Below are positions 33,509 through 39,639 of a stretch of 49,971 bases of DNA, piece after piece. Origin of the DNA: an uncultured Ignavibacteria bacterium. GTDB taxonomy: Bacteria > Bacteroidota > Ignavibacteria > Kapaibacteriales > Kapaibacteriaceae. The stretch is taken from the NCBI GenBank assembly GCA_937870915.1, contig CALMZQ010000067.1, positions 1 to 49,971 of the forward strand, given 5' to 3'. Within the stretch, counting starts at the first letter, position 1. Every line of letters starts with the position of its first letter. The notes under the pieces are model-generated. The model had not been told where the DNA came from. It was given only the letters and a program-made list of their open reading frames with translations, and did no database searches. Both the position numbers and the translations under genes were made by a program.

Positions 33509-33922
33509 TTACTTCGCCTGCGCTGCCTTAACTGCATCTTGCAGGGCCTGAACGATTTCCTTGAACTTTTCAGCTTCAGCGCCCTTAAGGGAGCCACGTT
33601 GCATGAGGGTGAAGAGGTTTTGGACCTGCTCCATCTTCATTTCCACCGTTACCATGTCATCGTCCTTCTTTGTGGCCTTGTTGGCTGTTTCAATAACATC
33701 AACAAGGATCTTGCGAGTGTCGAGATAGGCGTCCACTTCAGTGCCGCGGATATCAACGCCGGCAATGAACTGCGTAACGGCCTTAACATCTGCAAGCTTC
33801 ATTTTAGGCTTGATCATTACAGGAGCTTGGGCAGCAGGAGTGAGTTGTCCGCCTTGGGCAGAAGTGTCAACTGTACCTACGAAGAGGGCGGCCACGAGGG
33901 CCAGAATTGCGAAAAGACGCAT
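33509..33922 (-). CDS. Small exported helical protein of unknown function
   Basis: A 137-residue protein with a clear signal peptide (MRLFAILALVAALFVGTVDTSAQ). The mature part is Lys/Glu/Ala-rich and helical (KMKLADVKAVTQFIAGVDI, YLDTRKILVDVIETANKATKK, EKFKEIVQALQDAVKAAQAK), suggesting a small periplasmic helical bundle. I recognise no family. The TAA stop abuts the minus-strand heptamer array. Start ATG 33922 fits the signal peptide. Confidence 0.65.
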   Translation of the reverse strand: MRLFAILALVAALFVGTVDTSAQGGQLTPAAQAPVMIKPKMKLADVKAVTQFIAGVDIRGTEVDAYLDTRKILVDVIETANKATKKDDDMVTVEMKMEQVQNLFTLMQRGSLKGAEAEKFKEIVQALQDAVKAAQAK

Positions 33923-34316
33923 AACATTGGTTCAAAGGGTGAAACAAACGCTGTAATATACGGACAAGTTGTTGGTTGAGTGTGCAGGATCGAATTCGGT
34001 ATTTCCTCGGAAAATTTGAGTGCATTGTATCGGTCGCACATGGGTTGGTAGACTCTACGTAACATGTTGGTCGCGATAACGCGCATGAAGAAGTCGCTAC
34101 CAACCATGCAGTATGGACTTATTGCGGACCAGTAGAGACCTTACCCCCACTCGTAATCGTCAACAGGTGGATAGGTTGAGTCTACCAGTGATGTAAGAAT
34201 GTGTTTGCATCGTGTTGGTAAAGAGTTATGTTTGTACCTGAGTCACTTACGCACGGACAGAACTCAGAAGGCATGCAGCATAACTCTCATTAAGACGCTT
34301 CGGGGAATCCGCACCC
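33923..34316. other. 394-base intergenic region with structured core, no gene seen
   Basis: No open frame or known RNA family is recognisable. The core has long inverted repeats. GGTTGGTAG (34043-34051) can pair with CTACCAACC (34097-34105), enclosing GACT/AGTC (34051-34054 with 34092-34095, sharing its first base with the outer stem, so the two pairings cannot both be complete) and CGCG-ATAA-CGCG. Alternatively TGGTAGACTC (34046-34055) pairs perfectly with GAGTCTACCA (34178-34187). The two pairings are mutually exclusive, as in an attenuator or riboswitch-like element. The TTGGT word recurs four or five times. A good promoter follows at 34203. Confidence 0.5.
34203..34234 (+). promoter_or_regulatory. 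Bacteroidota-type promoter: TTTG-N20-TATGTTTG
   Basis: A TTTG -33 box (34203-34206) stands 20 bases before TATGTTTG (34227-34234), matching both boxes and spacing of the Bacteroidota housekeeping promoter. Transcription should start near 34241, giving a leader of about 75 bases before ATG 34317. This is the best full promoter in the window. Confidence 0.7.
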
Positions 34317-34691
34317 ATGGCTAAACGCACAACGACTCGTGTAACGCAGAGAGTCCTCACTCAGGACAAGCAGATAGCTACGGCTGTTCTGACCCTGAAG
34401 GATTACAACCCTGCGAACAAGGAGTTCACTGCGCAGCGGTTGCGGGAAGCACTTAAGGAACTAGAGGAAGCTACGGCAGCCGAGCAAAAAGCGCTCGAGG
34501 CCGTAGCAAAAGCCAGAGAGGCCTCGGTCCGTATTGAAGGTGAATTTCATGAGCTTGTCCTGGGCACAAAGCGCCAGGTGCTTGCTCAATACGGCGACGA
34601 TTCAGACGAGATCACGCGTCTCGGTATGAAGAAGAAGTCGGAACGCAAGTATGGACGTCCCCGTAAAGGGGCTTCCAATGAGCGCAGCTAA
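34317..34691 (+). CDS. Small basic coiled-coil protein of unknown function
   Basis: A 124-residue cytoplasmic protein. It begins Lys/Arg/Thr-rich (MAKRTTTRVTQRVL), then a Glu/Ala-rich coiled coil (~residues 40-85, LREALKELEEATAAEQKALE) and a C-terminal motif VLAQYGDDSDEITRLGMKKKSERKYGR. I believe this YGxDSDExxxLGxKKKSExK tail marks a widespread uncharacterised family; no role is known. It has its own promoter and a strong terminator, so it is monocistronic and may be well expressed. Confidence 0.7.
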   Translation: MAKRTTTRVTQRVLTQDKQIATAVLTLKDYNPANKEFTAQRLREALKELEEATAAEQKALEAVAKAREASVRIEGEFHELVLGTKRQVLAQYGDDSDEITRLGMKKKSERKYGRPRKGASNERS

Positions 34692-34697
34692 GCCCAC

Positions 34698-34729
34698 TGC
34701 TCTCATGCCAAGGGGAAAGGCATGAAGCA
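34698..34729. other. Hairpin directly after the coiled-coil gene
   Basis: CATGCC/GGCATG stem (34704-34709 with 34719-34724) with an outer TGCT/AGCA (34698-34701 with 34726-34729) and the loop AAGGGGAAA. It lies 7 bases after the stop codon, before the main terminator. Confidence 0.5.
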
Positions 34730-34763
34730 CAGAGAGGAACTCGCAGCTTTGTGGGAAAGATGC

Positions 34764-34809
34764 GAAACAAAAAACGGTCACTCGGAAGAGTGACCGTTTT
34801 TTTTGTTTC
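34764..34809. terminator. Very strong terminator hairpin
   Basis: A CGGTCACTC/GAGTGACCG stem with a GGAA tetraloop is extended on both sides by A6/T8 and GAAAC/GTTTC, so the arms pair over nearly 20 bases. It is a textbook Rho-independent terminator in both directions. Confidence 0.95.
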
Positions 34810-34866
34810 GAGGTCCCTCGTCGCTGCGCTCCTCGGGATGACGCTGCCGTCGCGGAATTTTGATAA

Positions 34867-34905
34867 AGAAATGGTGGGTCCATCTTCGATGAACCCACCA
34901 TTTCT
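34867..34905. terminator. Long perfect hairpin (13 bp plus inner 4 bp)
   Basis: AGAAATGGTGGGT (34867-34879) pairs with its complement (34893-34905) and an inner CATC/GATG stem (34881-34884 with 34888-34891) caps it. It probably terminates the peroxiredoxin transcript coming from the right, beyond the TGA-rich array. Confidence 0.65.
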
Positions 34906-34920
34906 AGGTAGACAACGAGT

Positions 34921-34981
34921 GAGTCATAACGTCATAGTGGTCATAACGTCATAGTAGTCACTACGTCATTTCGTCATTTCA
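34921..34981 (-). repeat. TGACGTTA-type tandem array after the peroxiredoxin gene
   Basis: About seven 8-9 base units. On the minus strand they read TGAAA, TGACGAAA, TGACGTAG, TGACTACTA, TGACGTTA, TGACCACTA, TGACGTTA. The first TGA is the peroxiredoxin stop codon itself. It is the same repeat family as at 10306-10372. Confidence 0.88.
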
Positions 34982-35452
34982 GCTAAGTGCTTCTGCCGCT
35001 GCATAGATCTCATCATAGTTCGGTTCTACACCAGGGTTTTCGGTTACGTGGACGTGACGGATGATGCCTTCGGCATCGATCACGAAGGTTGCGCGGCTTG
35101 AGCGAGTAAGGCCCTGGATGCCGGCGAAGTTCTCGAAGAGAACGTCATAGGCGCGGATGGTGTCGAGATTGAAGTCTGACAGGAGTGGGAACGTGAGGCC
35201 ATTGGCTTCTGCGAAGGCTGCGTTCGAGAACGGAATGTCAGCGGAAACGCCCAGGACAGCTGCTTTGGCGGAATTGAGGCGCTGGATAGCGCTCTGGAAA
35301 GAGCACATTTCCGCCTTGCAAACGCCTGTAAATGCTGCCGGGAAGAATGCGAGGATCACTGTTTGCCCCTTAAAAGAAGAGAGGGTAACAGGGGTCTTTG
35401 TAGTGTCGAGAAGCGTAAAGTCCGGTGCGGCCGTGCCGACGGATAGTGCCAT
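34979..35452 (-). CDS. Peroxiredoxin (AhpC/TSA family, AhpE/BCP-like)
   Basis: A 157-residue thiol peroxidase that reduces hydrogen peroxide and organic peroxides. The peroxidatic Cys45 sits in FFPAAFTGVCKAEMCSF; Cys50, five residues on, could be a resolving cysteine as in some BCP-type enzymes. VTLSSFKGQTVIL, SADIPFSNAAFAEANGL and TFVIDAEGIIRHV complete the thioredoxin fold. It is cytoplasmic. The stop codon is the first unit of a TGA-rich array, and a -7 element is seen 41 bases before the start. Confidence 0.93.
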   Translation of the reverse strand: MALSVGTAAPDFTLLDTTKTPVTLSSFKGQTVILAFFPAAFTGVCKAEMCSFQSAIQRLNSAKAAVLGVSADIPFSNAAFAEANGLTFPLLSDFNLDTIRAYDVLFENFAGIQGLTRSSRATFVIDAEGIIRHVHVTENPGVEPNYDEIYAAAEALS

Positions 35453-35492
35453 TGTAAACTCCGTAGAAAAAGTGGTGATCGAATTGGGACTG

Positions 35493-35500
35493 CAAACCTA
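35493..35500 (-). promoter_or_regulatory. -7 element (TAGGTTTG) of the peroxiredoxin gene
   Basis: On the minus strand TAGGTTTG matches TAnnTTTG and would give a leader of about 35 bases to ATG 35452. A weak TTG-containing -33 match lies at about the right distance. Confidence 0.5.
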
Positions 35501-35562
35501 CCAACGGGGGACAACACGTGCTAACTTCCCGAAGTTCTGCTCACGTGTTTCAGGGGAAGATC

Positions 35563-35997
35563 ATGGGATTCAGCTACGGTGAGAATGATCTGGTAACGGT
35601 GAAAAGCTGTTATTCGCCGGTCGATGCACACGTACTTATGGGGCTTTTACGGGATAATGGAGTTGAATCCTTCGTAGCGGATGAGGCCCATACGAGTTGG
35701 CAACCGTATGCAACCTATGCCCTGGGTGGGGTAAAGGTCCAAGTGCGAGGAGGGGATGTTGAAAGGGCATTGGAAATACTTGCTTCACCGCTTGAGGGGG
35801 AGGCAGGTCAGGAAGTGGACGATGAAACTCGTGGATTCGATGTGCAATGTCCTGAATGTGGGTCGAGGATGGTGCACCGACGAAGTTCGTTCAACATCTT
35901 TCTTTTCATGATGGCACTCTTTGGAATCGGAGTTCAAAACGAGTCGAGTAAGACAATGGTGTGCGAAGTGTGCGATCATCGATGGGAAGAGGAATAA
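35563..35997 (+). CDS. DUF2007 protein with C-terminal zinc ribbon
   Basis: A 144-residue protein. Residues ~8-70 match the DUF2007 fold (VTVKSCYSPVDAHVLMGLLRDNGVES, GGVKVQVRGGDVERALEIL), related to the PII-like ferredoxin-fold signal proteins. A C-terminal zinc ribbon uses CPECG (~98-102) and CEVCDHRW near the end. A hydrophobic stretch between (FNIFLFMMALFGIGV) could touch the membrane. The role is unknown. ATG 35563 has AGGGGAAG upstream and gives the family N-terminus; an upstream GTG at 35518 adds an unrelated peptide. Confidence 0.8.
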   Translation: MGFSYGENDLVTVKSCYSPVDAHVLMGLLRDNGVESFVADEAHTSWQPYATYALGGVKVQVRGGDVERALEILASPLEGEAGQEVDDETRGFDVQCPECGSRMVHRRSSFNIFLFMMALFGIGVQNESSKTMVCEVCDHRWEEE

Positions 35998-36051
35998 ACA
36001 AAACTATATTGCGCCGTTGGTGACTTGATCACAAAGAGAGATAATACACGC

Positions 36052-37503
36052 ATGGCATTTGATCTCAAGTTCCGTAAGGACATATCGCAGCTTCAAAGTG
36101 ATGCTGCACACTCAACGGATCTCAAGCGAACGCTTGGCCCGATGAATCTCATCAATCTCGGCATCGGCGCCATCATTGGTGCGGGCTTGTTCTCGCTGAC
36201 GGGGATCGCCGCGGCAGAACATGCCGGTCCGGCTGTCTCGATCTCCTTTGTGATCGCTGCCATTGGATGCGCTTTTGCCGGACTCTGCTATGCAGAGTTC
36301 GCTGCGATGATCCCTATGGCAGGTAGTGCGTATACGTATGCATATGCAACGATGGGCGAACTCTTCGCATGGATCATTGGATGGGATCTTGTCCTTGAAT
36401 ATGCCGTTGGTGCCTCTACTGTTGCGGTGTCGTGGTCTGCATATGTGGCCAAGTTCCTTGCCTACTTCAATGTTCATCTGCCTACATCGATATCGATGTC
36501 GTATTGGCAAACCCCGCCTGGAAGTCCCGAACACGGCCTTGTGAACATTCCGGCCATGATCATTGTCTTTGCCGTGTCCCTGCTCCTCATCCGCGGAATT
36601 CAAGAATCAGCACGCGCCAATGCCGTGGTAGTGTTCCTCAAAGTGGCTGTGGTGATCATCTTCATCGGTCTTGGATTCGCCTACATCAATGCTGATAACT
36701 ACACGCCGTTCATCCCTGAGAATACCGGCTCGTTCGGCGTCTTCGGCTGGAGCGGTATCCTGAAAGCTGCCGGAATGGTCTTCTTTGCCTTCATTGGCTT
36801 TGATGCGGTCTCTACAGCAGCTCAGGAAGCGAAGAACCCACAGAAGGACATGCCGATCGGTATTCTGGGTTCACTCATCATTTGCACCATTCTCTACGTC
36901 CTCTTCTCGTTCGTTATGACGGGTGTTGCCAACTACACGGAGTTTGCCGGTGTTGCTGCTCCTGTTGCTGTTGCTGTTGAGAAGATGGGTATCTCATGGT
37001 TGGGGCCAGCGATCAACCTTGCCATCATCGCCGGATATTCTAGCGTGATCCTTGTGATGTTGCTTGGGCAAAGTCGGGTGTTCTTCTCCATGTCTAAGGA
37101 CGGATTGCTTCCGAAACTTTTCAGCGACTCACATCCGAAGTTCAAGACGCCGTGGAAGTCGAATATCCTGTTCGCATGTGTTGTGAGCCTCTTCGCAGGC
37201 TTTGCACCGATTGCCATCGTAGGTGAGATGACGTCTGTAGGTACTCTCTTTGCCTTTATCGTGGTCTGTCTTGCCGTGCTTGTCCTGCGCTACAAAGAAC
37301 CAGAACGTCCGCGTCCGTTCAAGACGCCATGGGTGCCGTTGATCCCGGTCCTTGGCATCATTGCCTGTGGCACATTGCTGGTCTCTTTGTGTGTGAGCGA
37401 TTGGATGCATGCTGCGCGTCTTTTCGTGTGGCTCGGAATTGGACTCCTTGTCTACTACTTCTACAGCATCAAGCACTCCAAGGTGCGTAAAGCCCAAGCA
37501 TGA
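36052..37503 (+). CDS. APC-family amino acid permease
   Basis: A 483-residue inner-membrane transporter with twelve predicted helices. The first helix pair has INLGIGAIIGAGLFSLTGIAAAEHAGPA, the APC unwound-helix motif. FAFIGFDAVSTAAQEAKNPQKDMPIGILGS is the consensus central motif, and helix 8 contains the usual SRVFFSMSKDGLLPKLF. It resembles cationic amino-acid transporters of the YfnA/CAT group. ATG 36052 is preferred over an upstream TTG at 36025 that would add a charged peptide. Its stop overlaps the start of a second permease (ATGA). Confidence 0.92.
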   Translation: MAFDLKFRKDISQLQSDAAHSTDLKRTLGPMNLINLGIGAIIGAGLFSLTGIAAAEHAGPAVSISFVIAAIGCAFAGLCYAEFAAMIPMAGSAYTYAYATMGELFAWIIGWDLVLEYAVGASTVAVSWSAYVAKFLAYFNVHLPTSISMSYWQTPPGSPEHGLVNIPAMIIVFAVSLLLIRGIQESARANAVVVFLKVAVVIIFIGLGFAYINADNYTPFIPENTGSFGVFGWSGILKAAGMVFFAFIGFDAVSTAAQEAKNPQKDMPIGILGSLIICTILYVLFSFVMTGVANYTEFAGVAAPVAVAVEKMGISWLGPAINLAIIAGYSSVILVMLLGQSRVFFSMSKDGLLPKLFSDSHPKFKTPWKSNILFACVVSLFAGFAPIAIVGEMTSVGTLFAFIVVCLAVLVLRYKEPERPRPFKTPWVPLIPVLGIIACGTLLVSLCVSDWMHAARLFVWLGIGLLVYYFYSIKHSKVRKAQA

Positions 37504-38942
37504 GTTTCCGGCGCGACCTCGGACTTTTTGATGCAACGATGATTGTTGCCGGATCCATGATCGGGTCGGGCGTCTTTATTGTCAGTGCAGACATAGCGCG
37601 TAGTGTGGGTTCTCCTGCACTGTTGCTCCTTGTGTGGGTTGTCACGGGAGCACTTACACTTATTGCTGCGTTGTCCTATGGAGAGCTGGCCGGACTTCTT
37701 CCTCATGCTGGTGGACAATACGTCTACCTGCGTGAGTCGTTCGGGAGAATGTCGGGCTTTCTCTATGGCTGGACGTTGTTCACCGTGATCCAAACCGGAA
37801 CCATCGCCGCCGTTGCCATGGCCTTTGCAAAGTATACCTCCGTGCTCTTGCCGGGTGTTGGCGAAGCTAATGTCCTCATCGACCTTGGCTTTATGATCGG
37901 CTCAAAACCGGCAACGATCAATGCAGCACAGATCCTCGCCATTGCAAGTATTATCGGTCTAACGGCTCTCAATGCTCGAGGCGTTCGGCTTGGCAAACTC
38001 ATTCAGAATACATTCACAACAACCAAGATTGTGAGTGTTGTTGCCCTTGCCCTTGTTGGTTTGGTGGTTGGTTGGGGAAGCGGAGCATTTCACGTCAATT
38101 TCGATGACCTTTGGACGTCGCAGCTGCCGCCTCTCTCTCCCGAGAACCCTCTCTTTGGTGCGCCTCTTCTCGCCATCATAGCCGTTGCCATGGTTGGTTC
38201 TGTCTTCTCCAGCGATGCATGGAATAACATCACCTTCGCTGCAGCAGAGGTCAAACAACCGGAGCGTGTGATCCCAAGAGCACTTCTTGGTGGAGTGGTC
38301 CTTGTAACGGTCCTCTATCTGTTGACGAATGTTGCCTACATGTCGGTCATGACGGTAGGGGGCGATGTGGCCGGTGCAACCACTATCGAACGCGGTATCG
38401 CCTACGCCACCAATGATCGTGTTGGCGCGGCTGCAGCCGACGTGATGTTCGGTCCCATCGGCGCAACAATCATGGCCGTACTCATCATGATCTCTACGTT
38501 CGGTTGCAACAACGGCATCATCCTTAGTGGCGCTCGTGCTTATTATGCCATGGCTAAGGACAAGTTGTTCTTTCGCAAAGCAGGGGAGTTGAATGAAGGG
38601 GGCGTGCCAGCCCGCTCATTATGGATGCAAGCGATATGGGCAAGTGCATTGTGTTTGAGCGGGAAGTATGGCGACCTGCTCGACTATGTTGTGTTCGCCG
38701 TGTTGATCTTCTACGTTCTCACGATCATGGGGATCTTCAGACTCCGCAAGACACGTCCCAATGAGCCCCGTCCAATAAAGGCATTTGGCTACCCATTCCT
38801 GCCAGCGTTGTATATCATTGCCGCGCTTTTCATTTGCGTGTGCTTGTTGATCTATAAGCCCAACTACAGCTGGCCGGGACTGATCATCGTTGCCACAGGT
38901 GTTCCGGTATACTTCGTGTGGAACGCTCGCACCAGGGTATGA
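37500..38942 (+). CDS. Second APC-family amino acid transporter (LAT/SteT-like)
   Basis: A 480-residue inner-membrane transporter with about twelve helices. The start LGLFDATMIVAGSMIGSGVFIVSADI is the APC signature, SYGELAGLLPHAGGQYVYLRESFG and FSSDAWNNITFAAAEVKQPERVIPRAL identify the L-type (exchanger-like) branch. It overlaps the previous permease by 4 bases, so the pair is co-expressed; they differ in subfamily and are not a recent duplication. The Crp/Fnr-type gene starts 1 base after its stop. The substrates are inferred only to be amino acids. Confidence 0.92.
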   Translation: MSFRRDLGLFDATMIVAGSMIGSGVFIVSADIARSVGSPALLLLVWVVTGALTLIAALSYGELAGLLPHAGGQYVYLRESFGRMSGFLYGWTLFTVIQTGTIAAVAMAFAKYTSVLLPGVGEANVLIDLGFMIGSKPATINAAQILAIASIIGLTALNARGVRLGKLIQNTFTTTKIVSVVALALVGLVVGWGSGAFHVNFDDLWTSQLPPLSPENPLFGAPLLAIIAVAMVGSVFSSDAWNNITFAAAEVKQPERVIPRALLGGVVLVTVLYLLTNVAYMSVMTVGGDVAGATTIERGIAYATNDRVGAAAADVMFGPIGATIMAVLIMISTFGCNNGIILSGARAYYAMAKDKLFFRKAGELNEGGVPARSLWMQAIWASALCLSGKYGDLLDYVVFAVLIFYVLTIMGIFRLRKTRPNEPRPIKAFGYPFLPALYIIAALFICVCLLIYKPNYSWPGLIIVATGVPVYFVWNARTRV

Positions 38943-38943
38943 T

Positions 38944-39564
38944 ATGCCTCGTCGGTTCGACCCCACAGAAGAACAATTTGAACGACTCGTAACTGCGTAT
39001 GAGCGATTCGCCCCCTTCGATCAACAGATGATCTATGCATTTAAACAGGTGCATAGCGGTGTACGGATTGCAAAGGGCGAACGGTGGCTGAGCGTAGGTG
39101 AGCGTTGTGAACATGTAGCCTTTGTGGTGAGTGGTCTGCTGCACATGTTCTACGAAGTGGATGGAAAGGTCACCTCCATCGAGTTTAGTTTTGAGAATGG
39201 GATCACGGCAGACTACGACAGCTTTCTGCGTCAAGCACCAGCCAGAGTAAACATCGAAGCACTCGAAGATGCTGAGTTGTTGGTAATGTCGTTCCAGGGC
39301 ATGCAGTGGTTGTACGAAAACATATCCGGTAGTGACAGGATTGGCAGACGCGTTGCAGAATTCCTCTTCATGGCAGTGAGCGCAAAGAACGATTCCTTTA
39401 TTCTCGATACGCCTGAACAACGGTATCTCACGCTGCTTACCACGCGACCAAAGCTCATGCAACGCGTCCCGCTCTACCTCATTGCATCGTACCTCGGTGT
39501 AACTCCTGAGGCTCTTTCTCGTATTCGGCGCCGTCTCGCGCAGCAAGGTGTATCAACTTCTTGA
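38944..39564 (+). CDS. Crp/Fnr-family transcriptional regulator
   Basis: A 206-residue regulator. The N-terminal cyclic-nucleotide-binding jelly roll (residues ~25-120, IAKGERWLSVGERCEHVAFVVSGLLHMFY) lacks the usual cAMP-contact PGE..GE pattern. The C-terminal helix-turn-helix is seen in LYLIASYLGVTPEALSRIRRRL. No Cys cluster for an FNR iron-sulfur centre is present. The domain pattern matches Bacteroidota Crp/Fnr proteins of unknown ligand. ATG 38944 lies 1 base after the permease stop, so it may control or be controlled with the permease pair. Confidence 0.88.
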   Translation: MPRRFDPTEEQFERLVTAYERFAPFDQQMIYAFKQVHSGVRIAKGERWLSVGERCEHVAFVVSGLLHMFYEVDGKVTSIEFSFENGITADYDSFLRQAPARVNIEALEDAELLVMSFQGMQWLYENISGSDRIGRRVAEFLFMAVSAKNDSFILDTPEQRYLTLLTTRPKLMQRVPLYLIASYLGVTPEALSRIRRRLAQQGVSTS

Positions 39565-39639
39565 TCTGGATCAAGGCATGGCATATGCTCCCGAGGCGAT
39601 GTTCGCACCACAGAACAGCCAATCACCATCGGAGCCTTT

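Noticed and set aside
36052-38942. Recent tandem duplication of the two permease genes
   Set aside because: Both are APC family, but their motifs and loops belong to different branches and they share little local identity by eye.
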